DNA of 15,735 nucleotides from Flavobacteriaceae bacterium (GCA_029245825.1 JAQWON010000070.1:1-15735), one strand, 5' to 3'; shown: positions 6,632 to 13,592, counted from the first letter of the stretch. Notes: a model not told the origin generated them from the letters alone. Numbers and translations are program-made.

Positions 6632-7395
6632 ACGACAGTGATTTAAAACAATTTTTAGATGAAAAGTCTTATTACTACCAAAACTCTGATTTTATTAAAG
6701 GTGATCCAATAATTGTTCCTCACCAATATATAAATAAAGAAGACATTGAAATTTCAGCTTTTTTGACTGCTACAATCTCATGGGGAAGAAGGAAAAGTAT
6801 TATCGAAAAGGCTTTTCACATGATGAATATATTTGGCAATGAGCCTTATAACTTTATCATGAATCATAGTGAAAAGGACTTAAAAGATCTTAATTATTAT
6901 TGCTATAGAACATTGAATGATACAGACTTAAAGTTTTTTGTTAGATCCTTGAAAAATATTTACAATAATTATGGCGGCCTTGAAGGTGTTTTTTCTAGAG
7001 ATAATAATTCTACAAGTATTCAAAAAACAATTCATGAGTTTAGATTTATTTTTTTTTCAATACCTCATAAAAAAAGGACTCAAAAACATGTGTCTGACCC
7101 AATGAAAGGCTCGGCAGCAAAAAGGATAAATTTGTTTTTGAGATGGATGGTTAGATCTAAATCCAGTGGAGTTGACTTTGGACTTTGGAATGATTTAAAA
7201 CCATCACAATTATCTATTCCATTGGATATTCATTCAGGAAATGTATCAAGAAAATTAGGGATTTTAAATAGAAGACAAAATGACAATATTGCTGTTATAG
7301 AATTAGATAAAAAATTACGAAGCTTTGATCCGTATGATCCTATAAAATATGATTTTGCTCTTTTTGGATTAGGAATTTTTGAAAATTTCAAATAA
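6628..7395 (+). CDS. TIGR02757/DUF2400 family protein, possible remote HhH-GPD glycosylase relative
   Basis: A 255-residue protein of a widespread but uncharacterised family common in Bacteroidota (TIGR02757, DUF2400). Typical segments are DPIIVPHQYINKEDIEISA (26-44), FLTATISWGRRKSIIEKAF (45-63), KGSAAKRINLFLRWMVR (160-176), VDFGLW (182-187), IPLDIHSGNVSRKLG (197-211) and FDPYDPIKYDFALFGLG (233-249). I note that the order and wording of these blocks parallel the endonuclease III encoded at 12154 (see findings): a GxxxKR element followed by a P-hydrophobic-D-x-H block. By that analogy Lys165 and Asp200 would stand where Nth has its catalytic Lys and Asp. No enzymatic activity is established as far as I know. 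Its start overlaps the lolD stop by 4 bases. Confidence 0.8.
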   Translation: MNDSDLKQFLDEKSYYYQNSDFIKGDPIIVPHQYINKEDIEISAFLTATISWGRRKSIIEKAFHMMNIFGNEPYNFIMNHSEKDLKDLNYYCYRTLNDTDLKFFVRSLKNIYNNYGGLEGVFSRDNNSTSIQKTIHEFRFIFFSIPHKKRTQKHVSDPMKGSAAKRINLFLRWMVRSKSSGVDFGLWNDLKPSQLSIPLDIHSGNVSRKLGILNRRQNDNIAVIELDKKLRSFDPYDPIKYDFALFGLGIFENFK

Positions 7396-7433
7396 TTTTT
7401 TTTGCCACTCCCCTTTTAATGAGAATACTTTTA

Positions 7434-7441
7434 TAATTTTG
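7434..7441 (+). promoter_or_regulatory. Promoter -7 box before the dihydroorotase-like gene
   Basis: TAATTTTG fits TAnnTTTG exactly and lies 17 bases before the ATG at 7459, in a 63-bp gap after the DUF2400 gene. The only upstream TTTG (7401-7404) is 29 bases away, too far for a normal -33 box, so this is half a promoter match. Confidence 0.4.
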
Positions 7442-7458
7442 TCAGTATTATTTTTTAA

Positions 7459-8709
7459 ATGAAAATACTTCTTAAAAATGCTATTGTAAATGATCCGAAT
7501 AGCAATTTTCATTTAAAAAAGTATGACATTTTAATTTCTGAAGATAAAATTGTTGAGTTAAAACATAAGATAGAAGATGAATCAGCCAAAGTTATTAATT
7601 TAAAAAACCTCAATATTTCTCCTGGTTGGTTTGATTCAGGGGTGTCATTTGGTGAGCCTGGTTATGAAGAGAGAGAAACTATATCAAATGGATTAGAGGT
7701 GGCTGCTAAAAGTGGTTTTACTAAAATTTTGTTATCCCCAAACACAAATCCACTAACTGATAATCATTCAAATGTTAGTCATTTGATTAAGAAATCTCAG
7801 GATAAAACGACTTCTTTATATCCTATTGGATGCTTATCGGTAAATTCTAAAGGACAACAAATGTCACAACTTTATGACATGAAAGAAGCTGGGGCAGTGG
7901 CTTTTGGAGATTTTAAAAAACCAATTGAAAATGCAAATTTTTTAAAAATTGCTCTAGAATATTCTCAAAGTGTTAATGCTTTAATTTTATCATATCCTTC
8001 AAATGACAAAATTGATAATTATGGAATTATTAATGAGGGGATTGTGAGCGCTAAAACCGGGATGAAAGGTATGCCCTATATTTCCGAATCAATTCAAATT
8101 TCAAGAGATATTCAAATTTTAGAGTATACAGGAGGAAAACTGCACATTCCTTTTATTAGCTCAAGAAGGAGTGTTGATTTAATTAGAACTGCAAAGAAAA
8201 ACAAACTGGATATTACTTGTAGCGTAGGTTTACCTCATCTATTTTTTTCAGAAGACAACGTTAAGGATTTTGATTCAAATTTTAAAATTTTTCCACCTTT
8301 ACGTTCACAGGATGATCGAATAGCTTTAAAGGAAGGACTTCTTGAGGGAGTCATTGACATGATAAGTTCAATGCATGAGCCTGTAAACAATGAAAAAAAA
8401 CAGCTTGAATTTGATTTAGCGTTACCTGGTACTATTGGATTAGAAGCTTGTTTTGGTATTTTGATGAACTTATTTCCATTGGACAAGGTTTTAGATTTTT
8501 TAATTAGTGGCGCTAAAAGATTTAATATTAAAACCAATGCAATAGAACCAGGTTCATATGCCGATATAACACTTTTTGATCCAGAGGGTCATAGCATTCT
8601 GAAATTTGATAATATTTCCTCAACGTCTAAAAACTGTGCCTTTATCAATCAGGAGCTAATGGGCAGAGTATATGGCTCATTTAATAATGGAATGTTGACT
8701 CTTGTATAA
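7459..8709 (+). CDS. Dihydroorotase-like amidohydrolase with degraded metal site
   Basis: A 416-residue protein of the cyclic amidohydrolase/dihydroorotase family, normally the third pyrimidine-synthesis enzyme. The fold landmarks are present: SPGWFDSGVSFGEPGYEERE (54-73), SPNTNP (93-98), AGAVAFGDF (144-152), GGKLHIPFISS (225-235), FPPLRSQDDR (278-287), GTIGLEACFG (324-333), and the C-terminal ADITLFDPEG (368-377). The catalytic residues are not: the DxHxHxREPG motif reads D59-S-G61-V-S63-F-G65-EPG, the LHxxHxS histidine is Phe232, and the TDHAPH aspartate is Met305. A zinc hydrolase is therefore unlikely. It may be a non-catalytic partner, as PyrC' of Pseudomonas aspartate transcarbamoylase is. 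Related flavobacterial proteins labelled dihydroorotase share part of this loss as I recall. It is followed by the esterase gene after 10 bases. Confidence 0.85.
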   Translation: MKILLKNAIVNDPNSNFHLKKYDILISEDKIVELKHKIEDESAKVINLKNLNISPGWFDSGVSFGEPGYEERETISNGLEVAAKSGFTKILLSPNTNPLTDNHSNVSHLIKKSQDKTTSLYPIGCLSVNSKGQQMSQLYDMKEAGAVAFGDFKKPIENANFLKIALEYSQSVNALILSYPSNDKIDNYGIINEGIVSAKTGMKGMPYISESIQISRDIQILEYTGGKLHIPFISSRRSVDLIRTAKKNKLDITCSVGLPHLFFSEDNVKDFDSNFKIFPPLRSQDDRIALKEGLLEGVIDMISSMHEPVNNEKKQLEFDLALPGTIGLEACFGILMNLFPLDKVLDFLISGAKRFNIKTNAIEPGSYADITLFDPEGHSILKFDNISSTSKNCAFINQELMGRVYGSFNNGMLTLV

Positions 8710-8719
8710 TTATTAATAA

Positions 8720-9343
8720 ATGTTAGAATATAAAATTCGAGAGTCTACTTTAAAAAATCAAATCAATCCTTCTATCATTTTGTTACATGGTTATGGCAGT
8801 GATGAAAATGATTTATTTTCTTTTGCTGATTATCTGCCTAATAAATATAACGTAATCTCTATAAGGGCGCCATTTGAAACTCTTATGGGAGGATATTGTT
8901 GGTTTTCAATTGATTTCAATAATTCAAACGAGAAATGGTCTGACTCAAAACAGGCTTATGAATCAATATCAGCTTTGTGTCTTCAAATCGATTATTTTAT
9001 TAAAAAATATGACTTAAGGGCTGATGAAATAGATTTAATGGGTTTTAGTCAAGGAGCAGTTCTTTCCTGGTGTTTATTATTAGATTTTCCAATCAAAATT
9101 AATAGAGCTATCTGCATGAGTGGGTATATAGATAAGACTTTATTAAATAATGATATTATTTCTTACAGAGATATAACAGCATATTCATCACATGGAGTAA
9201 ATGATCCAGTTATACCATTTGATTGGGCTAAAAATAGTATTCAATCATTAAAAGAAAATAATCCCAATGTTGTTTTTAATAGTTTTCAAGACGCTCACAA
9301 TGTCTCCCAAGAAAATTTTCAAAGTATTTTGAACTGGTTGTAA
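8720..9343 (+). CDS. Alpha/beta-hydrolase esterase, phospholipase/carboxylesterase family
   Basis: A 207-residue serine hydrolase of the small carboxylesterase family (PF02230; YpfH, LYPLA1 relatives). The strand-turn ILLHGYGSDENDLFSFA (20-36) carries the oxyanion-hole region; the nucleophile elbow is GFSQGA with Ser110; the acid is Asp162 in SHGVNDPVIPF; the histidine is His193 in DAHNVS. The length is normal for the family. No signal peptide, so cytosolic. The start is the ATG at 8720, 10 bases after the dihydroorotase-like stop, so the two are probably one transcript. The natural ester or thioester substrate cannot be read from sequence. Confidence 0.88.
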   Translation: MLEYKIRESTLKNQINPSIILLHGYGSDENDLFSFADYLPNKYNVISIRAPFETLMGGYCWFSIDFNNSNEKWSDSKQAYESISALCLQIDYFIKKYDLRADEIDLMGFSQGAVLSWCLLLDFPIKINRAICMSGYIDKTLLNNDIISYRDITAYSSHGVNDPVIPFDWAKNSIQSLKENNPNVVFNSFQDAHNVSQENFQSILNWL

Positions 9344-9364
9344 TTATCAAAAATTTCACATTTA

Positions 9365-10135
9365 TTAATTTAAATTCAATTCCAATCCATCATATGCTAA
9401 AAAAATATTTTCAGGTAGTTTTTTAGAGACTTCTTTGTGAAAACCTAATTGATTACTGATATGAGTTAGGAAAGTTTTTTTGGGATTTATTGATTTAATA
9501 ATCGTTAGGGCTTCATCCAGATTCAAATGAGATGGATGACTTTCTAATCGAAGTGCATTAATTACAAGAACTTCTAAATTTGAAAGTTTATTAACCTCAT
9601 CAGAACTAATTGTTTTAACATCTGTTAAGTAAGCAAATTTGTCTATTCTAAAGCCTAAAACAGGTAGCCTTTGATGCATTACTTCTATTGGAATAATTTC
9701 TTTATTTGAAAGGTAAAATGATTTTTTCTTAGTTATCGTATTTAACTCAACAGATGCAGATCCTGGATATTTTTGATTAATATCAAAAATGTATGGGTAA
9801 TAATTTTTTAAGCTTTCAATTAATCGTTTACTTCCATAAATTGTAATTTTACCTTGTCTAAAGGAATATGCTCTTATGTCATCTAATCCCCTGATATGAT
9901 CTGCATGTTCATGAGTAAAAAGGATACCATTTATTTTATTACATTTAATCTTCAACATTTGCTGTCTAAAATCAGGACCACAATCAATTAAATATTTACT
10001 ATTATTCCATTCAACCATTATTGAGGATCTTAGTCTTTTGTCTTTTTGGTCACTACTTAAGCAAACAGGATGATCACTTCCAGGAACAGGTATCCCTTGC
10101 GAAGTTCCAGTTCCTAGAAATATTATTTTTATCAT
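9365..10135 (-). CDS. Metallo-beta-lactamase-fold hydrolase, PhnP/RNase Z-like
   Basis: A 256-residue MBL-fold protein. It opens with FLGTGTSQGIPVPGSDHPVC (6-25), like PhnP and relatives, then IDCGPDFRQQML (50-61) and the metal motif THEHADH (74-80: His75, His77, Asp79, His80). Further ligands are likely His154, Asp172 and His225. PhnP is a cyclic phosphodiesterase of phosphonate breakdown with an added structural zinc site of three cysteines and a histidine; here GCDCAAC is replaced by GSDHPVC, so only Cys25 and perhaps His22 remain. No phn genes are nearby, so a general phosphodiesterase is a safer call. I start at the ATG at 10135; an upstream in-frame TTG (10147) overlaps a promoter box. 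It diverges from the 477-residue gene. Confidence 0.88.
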   Translation of the reverse strand: MIKIIFLGTGTSQGIPVPGSDHPVCLSSDQKDKRLRSSIMVEWNNSKYLIDCGPDFRQQMLKIKCNKINGILFTHEHADHIRGLDDIRAYSFRQGKITIYGSKRLIESLKNYYPYIFDINQKYPGSASVELNTITKKKSFYLSNKEIIPIEVMHQRLPVLGFRIDKFAYLTDVKTISSDEVNKLSNLEVLVINALRLESHPSHLNLDEALTIIKSINPKKTFLTHISNQLGFHKEVSKKLPENIFLAYDGLELNLN

Positions 10136-10144
10136 TGACAATTT

Positions 10145-10152
10145 CAAAGTTA
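10145..10152 (-). promoter_or_regulatory. Promoter -7 box for the MBL-fold gene
   Basis: The minus strand reads TAACTTTG, an exact TAnnTTTG. Its last base is 10 bases from the ATG at 10135, so the message would have a very short leader. No TTG lies at -33 distance. The box overlaps the alternative TTG start at 10147, which argues against that start. Confidence 0.5.
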
Positions 10153-10156
10153 AAAA

Positions 10157-10190
10157 TTTGTAAAGATATCGAGGAATCTTTGTAGTTTTG
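10157..10190 (+). promoter_or_regulatory. Promoter of the 477-residue unknown gene
   Basis: TTTG (10157-10160), a 22-base spacer, then TAGTTTTG (10183-10190): a full match to the Bacteroidota consensus TTTG/TTG - N17-23 - TAnnTTTG. Transcription would start near 10196, 10 bases before the ATG at 10206. Confidence 0.65.
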
Positions 10191-10205
10191 GATTCAAAAG
10201 GTTAT

Positions 10206-11639
10206 ATGACTATCAAGCTTCCAGGTGACAAAGACTTTGAATCAAGACCATCTATTGAGTCAAAAGCTCTAAGAATTAATTTAAACGAGAATATATATGG
10301 AACTTTTGCTGAAATTGGAGCTGGTCAAGAGGTAGCTAGACATTTTTTTAGCGTTGGCGGGGCTTCTGGAACAATCGCTAAGACAATAAGCGCGTACGAT
10401 AAAAATTTTAGTGATAAAATATATGGGGATGATTCTGATGGTCGTTATGTTACAGAAACCAGGCTCAAACGTATGTTAGATCATGAAATGAATCTTCTAA
10501 AAGATCGTATCCCTAGAAAAGATAATCCAGATAAAATGTTTTTCACCTACGCAAATACTGTTGCAACAATTAATTATTCAAAGAAATTTAAAGGGCACGG
10601 ATGGATGGGAATTCGATTTCAGGCTGTTCCTGAGCAGGATTTTAGTGAAATAATTATCCACGTACGTTTTCATCAAAGCGAAGCTAGATTCCAACAAGAG
10701 GCCCTTGGTTTGATGGGTCTAAATTTAATTTACGGCTCTTTTTATAAGCATGATGAGCCAAAAAAATTATTAAAATATTTGTATGATCACATTGACAAAG
10801 ATGCTATTGAAATAGACACAATAAACTTCTCTGGACCCCTATTTAAGAATGTTGATAATAGAGTAATGAGTTTAGAGTTAATAAAAAATGATATGACTGA
10901 CGGTGTAATGTTTGATTCTAATGGCAACAATATTCTTCCTGCCAGAGTCCTTTACAAAAAAAACATTCTTGCTTTGAGAGGAAGTTTTCGTCCTGTAACT
11001 AAAGTTAATATTGATATGTTTGAAAGGTCTTATGACATTTTTGTTAAGGAATCAGATGTTCAACAAAATAATACTGAAGTTATTTTTGAAATTACTCTTT
11101 CTAACTTAATTTCTGAAGGAAAAGTTGATGAGAAAGATTTTATGGATAGAGCAAAGCTTTTATGTTCTTTAGGTCATACTGTTCTTATTTCTGATTATAA
11201 AGAATATTATAAACTCGTCAGTTATTTTTCAGAGTATACTAAGGAAAGACTTGGTCTTGCCATGGGTGTAAATAATTTTGTTCAGATTTTTGACGAGCAG
11301 TATTACAATGATGTTGATGGCGGCATTTTGGAAGCGTTTGGAAAGATGTTTCACAACAATTTAAAAGTTTACCTCTATCCTCAAAAAGACATTGATTCAG
11401 ACGCTATTACAAATTCTAATAATTTAAAACTTCATCCCAGAATGAAAGAATTTTACAAATTCTTTAAATACAACGGGAAAATTGTTGACATTATTGACTT
11501 TAATCAAGAATATCTCTCAATTTTTTCAAGAGATATCCTTTCAAAAATAAAGGCAGGTAAAGATAGTTGGAAAGATAAACTTCCTAAAGGAATTGCTGAG
11601 ATGATTATAGCCGATAAAATGTTTGGTTGGAAAAAATGA
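10206..11639 (+). CDS. Conserved protein of unknown function, 477 residues
   Basis: I recognise this as a conserved Bacteroidota protein without a sound function. From memory, relatives carry conflicting database labels (TonB-dependent receptor, nicotinate-nucleotide adenylyltransferase); the sequence supports neither: no signal peptide, no TonB box or barrel pattern, no HxGH nucleotidyl-transferase motif. It looks cytosolic and charged. The strongest-looking blocks are near the N-terminus: LNENIYGTFAEIGAGQEVAR, FFSVGGASGTIAKTISAYD, SDKIYG, GRYVTETRLKRMLDHE, then HGWMGIRFQ and FHQSEARFQQEALG. The glycine-rich AEIGAGQ and VGGASGT recall nucleotide or phosphate binding loops, which is only a guess. 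The C-terminal half has LCSLGHTVLISDYKEYYKL. An in-frame TTG at 10188 lies inside the promoter box, so I start at the ATG at 10206. The stop is 8 bases from that of converging bcp. Confidence 0.85.
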   Translation: MTIKLPGDKDFESRPSIESKALRINLNENIYGTFAEIGAGQEVARHFFSVGGASGTIAKTISAYDKNFSDKIYGDDSDGRYVTETRLKRMLDHEMNLLKDRIPRKDNPDKMFFTYANTVATINYSKKFKGHGWMGIRFQAVPEQDFSEIIIHVRFHQSEARFQQEALGLMGLNLIYGSFYKHDEPKKLLKYLYDHIDKDAIEIDTINFSGPLFKNVDNRVMSLELIKNDMTDGVMFDSNGNNILPARVLYKKNILALRGSFRPVTKVNIDMFERSYDIFVKESDVQQNNTEVIFEITLSNLISEGKVDEKDFMDRAKLLCSLGHTVLISDYKEYYKLVSYFSEYTKERLGLAMGVNNFVQIFDEQYYNDVDGGILEAFGKMFHNNLKVYLYPQKDIDSDAITNSNNLKLHPRMKEFYKFFKYNGKIVDIIDFNQEYLSIFSRDILSKIKAGKDSWKDKLPKGIAEMIIADKMFGWKK

Positions 11640-11647
11640 ACAATATT

Positions 11648-12109
11648 TTATAAACTATTTAGGATATTTAAAACCTGTTCAGCGTGCTCCTTTGTTTTAA
11701 CCTTTTCTATTACTTTTTTTATAATTGCATTTTCATCAATTATAAATGTTGTTCTTAAAATTCCTTCGTATTCTCTTCCCATAAATTTTTTCGGTCCCCA
11801 AACACCAAATAAATTAATAACATTTTTTTCTGAATCCGCTATCAGAGGAAAATTAAGATTAAACTTATCAGAAAAAGATTTTTGTTTTTTTTCATTATCG
11901 GCACTAACCCCAAGAATTGAATAACCAAGACTAGAGATTTCTCTGTAGTTATCCCTGAGGCTACAAGCCTCTGTTGTACAGCCCGGAGTATCCGCTTTTG
12001 GATAGAAAAAAACCACAACTTTTTTTCCTTTATAATCTGAAAAATTTATAGTATTCCCAGAATCATCTATAAATGAAAAATCTTTTACTTTATCTCCTAT
12101 TTTTAACAT
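11648..12109 (-). CDS. bcp: Thioredoxin-dependent peroxiredoxin, BCP/PrxQ type
   Basis: A 153-residue peroxiredoxin, usual length for the bacterioferritin-comigratory (PrxQ) class, which reduces H2O2 and organic peroxides with electrons from thioredoxin. The active site FYPKADTPGCTTEACSLRD (35-53) holds the peroxidatic Cys44 and a resolving Cys49 five residues later, the atypical 2-Cys form. Supporting features are VKDFSFIDDSG near the N-terminus, ILGVSADNEKKQKSF and the late LRTTFIIDE containing the conserved active-site Arg. It lies alone on its strand between a converging unknown gene and a divergent nth (44-bp gap). Only one-mismatch promoter boxes are visible there. With msrA it forms the window's oxidative-stress set, though not an operon. 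Confidence 0.96.
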   Translation of the reverse strand: MLKIGDKVKDFSFIDDSGNTINFSDYKGKKVVVFFYPKADTPGCTTEACSLRDNYREISSLGYSILGVSADNEKKQKSFSDKFNLNFPLIADSEKNVINLFGVWGPKKFMGREYEGILRTTFIIDENAIIKKVIEKVKTKEHAEQVLNILNSL

Positions 12110-12153
12110 ATTATATCTATTATTAAATTTACTAGCAAATAAAAGAAAATATT

Positions 12154-12816
12154 TTGAATAAAAAAGAGAAGGTAAACTATACTATACGAAAGTTAGATGA
12201 AATTTATCCTAAGGTTTCAGTTCCTTTGGATCATGAGGACCCTTACACTTTATTAATAGCAGTTATTCTATCGGCTCAGAGCACTGATGTTAGAGTTAAT
12301 AAGATCACCCCAAAACTTTTTTTAAGAGCAAAGACACCTTATCAAATGATTAAGTTAAATGTTGAGGAAATTAGGGGCATCATTAGACCTGTAGGTCTAT
12401 CTCCTATGAAGTCAAAAGGTATTTATGAATTATCTCACATTATAATAAATTCTCATAATGGTAAAGTGCCTAAAACATTTGAAGAATTAGAAGCCCTACC
12501 TTCTGTGGGTCACAAAACTGCAAGCGTAGTAATGTCCCAAGCCTTTGGCATACCTGCATTTCCAGTTGACACTCATATTCATAGGTTAATGTATCGATGG
12601 GGTTTTTCAAGTGGGAAAAATGTTGTTAAAACTGAACAGGATGCTAAAAGATTGTTCCCTAAGAATAGATGGAACGACATGCATATTAAAATGATTTGGT
12701 ATGGAAGAGAATATTCACCAGCAAGAGGCTGGAGACTTGATAAAGATTTAATAACTAAAAAGATTGGAAGGAAAAAAGTTGTTGACGAATACTACAGAAA
12801 AACAAGTCGATATTAG
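12154..12816 (+). CDS. nth: Endonuclease III (DNA glycosylase/AP lyase) lacking the Fe-S cluster
   Basis: A 220-residue HhH-GPD glycosylase that removes oxidised pyrimidines and cleaves AP sites. Seen are YTLLIAVILSAQSTDVRVNK (31-50), the helix-hairpin-helix LPSVGHKTA (115-123) with Lys121 as Schiff-base nucleophile, and FPVDTHIHRLMYRWG (136-150) with Asp139. The C-terminus, where E. coli Nth has four cysteines binding [4Fe-4S] (C-x6-C-x2-C-x5-C), reads YGREYSPARGWRLDKDLITK; the whole protein has no cysteine. As I recall, related flavobacterial Nth proteins have the same tail, so this is probably a lineage trait and not a sequencing error. No ATG occurs before residue 55, so the start must be the TTG at 12154, which gives the expected N-terminus. 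Confidence 0.95.
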   Translation: MNKKEKVNYTIRKLDEIYPKVSVPLDHEDPYTLLIAVILSAQSTDVRVNKITPKLFLRAKTPYQMIKLNVEEIRGIIRPVGLSPMKSKGIYELSHIIINSHNGKVPKTFEELEALPSVGHKTASVVMSQAFGIPAFPVDTHIHRLMYRWGFSSGKNVVKTEQDAKRLFPKNRWNDMHIKMIWYGREYSPARGWRLDKDLITKKIGRKKVVDEYYRKTSRY

Positions 12817-12950
12817 GAAAAATTATCTTTTTTAACCTGCTTTGATTTATTAGCGATGTAAGATTTTGAAAAAGCTAAAATTCTCTTAATCACAAGCTTT
12901 CTAGGACCCTTTGAATCTTTAAAATTAACTTTTGAGTAGTTTTTTACCAT
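12813..12950 (-). CDS. Possible 45-residue small basic protein downstream of the sigma gene
   Basis: The minus strand has an uninterrupted ATG-to-TAA frame of 46 codons that fills almost the whole gap between nth and the sigma gene. The product starts MVKNYSKVNFKDSKGPRKLV and continues with IKRILAFSKSYIANKSKQ; it is strongly basic (14 Lys or Arg) and has no hydrophobic segment long enough for a membrane. The R-K-x-x-I-x-x-I-L-x-F-S-K-S stretch resembles short Bacteroidota proteins I recall that contain a FLLNYSK-type motif, a vague likeness. It begins 48 bases after the sigma stop on the same strand, so co-transcription is likely. Its TAA overlaps the nth TAG on the other strand by two bases. 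In AT-rich DNA a frame this short could arise by chance. Confidence 0.5.
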   Translation of the reverse strand: MVKNYSKVNFKDSKGPRKLVIKRILAFSKSYIANKSKQVKKDNFS

Positions 12951-12998
12951 AAATATTGTTTAGATGCAATTATAACGGTAAAAAATTAATAAAATTAT

Positions 12999-13592
12999 CT
13001 AGTGACTTAAGATAATTTGATTATCATCTATCATTTTTCTTAAGTTAATTATAGCATATCTCATTCTACCTAATGCCGTATTGATGCTAACCCCAGTATT
13101 TTCAGCTATCTCTTTAAAACTCATATCTCTGTATAGACGCATTATTATAACATTCTTTTGATCACCAGGCAACTCTTCAACAAGAAGCTGCAAATCACTT
13201 GAAACCTGATTTTTGATAATTGATTTTTCAGCATTTAGAGAAGAATCCGATAGATTTTGAAAAATATCATAATCATTATTGTTTTCAAATTTTGGGATTC
13301 TATTATTTCTTCTAAAATGATCAATAACAAGATTATGAGCAATCCTCATGATCCAAGGCAAAAACTTTCCTTCCTCGCTATAAAACCCTTTTTTAAGCGT
13401 TTTAATAACCTTGATAAAGGTATCTTGAAAGATATCTTCTGCAATATCTCTGTTTAATACTTTAGAGAATATGAAATTATAGATCCTTGATTTATGTTTT
13501 TTTATAAGCTTACCAAGTGCTGCTTCATCTCCATCAATGTATTTTTTTACAAGAATGGAATCATTGTTATAATTAATATTTGAAGAGTGCAT
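12999..13592 (-). CDS. RNA polymerase sigma factor, ECF / sigma-70 family
   Basis: A 197-residue two-domain sigma factor. Region 2 (about residues 25-95) contains YNFIFSKVLNRDIAEDIFQD and TFIKVIKTLKKG, then FLPWIMRIAHNLVIDHFRRN, which binds the -10 element and core polymerase. A poorly conserved acidic linker (about 100-130) precedes region 4 (about 130-187): LPGDQKNVIIMRLYRDMSFK and EIAENTGVSINTALGRMRYA, the helix-turn-helix for the -35 element. Sigma 1 and 3 domains are absent. No anti-sigma gene adjoins it; only the small ORF at 12813-12950 follows. Divergent placement beside uvrA is an order I recall in Flavobacteriia. A predicted promoter and a leader hairpin over the start codon are listed separately and suggest regulated synthesis. 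Confidence 0.94.
   Translation of the reverse strand: MHSSNINYNNDSILVKKYIDGDEAALGKLIKKHKSRIYNFIFSKVLNRDIAEDIFQDTFIKVIKTLKKGFYSEEGKFLPWIMRIAHNLVIDHFRRNNRIPKFENNNDYDIFQNLSDSSLNAEKSIIKNQVSSDLQLLVEELPGDQKNVIIMRLYRDMSFKEIAENTGVSINTALGRMRYAIINLRKMIDDNQIILSH

Noticed and set aside
8235..8537. 100-codon minus-strand frame inside the dihydroorotase-like gene
   Set aside because: Ser/Lys-rich shadow of a conserved coding region; no recognisable domain.
10188..10205. TTG start for the 477-residue gene
   Set aside because: The TTG is the end of an exact TAnnTTTG promoter box, so it would lie before the transcription start; the ATG at 10206 is preferred.
10206..11639. TonB-dependent receptor or nicotinate-nucleotide adenylyltransferase identity
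   Set aside because: No signal peptide, plug/barrel pattern or HxGH motif; such labels are not supported by the sequence.
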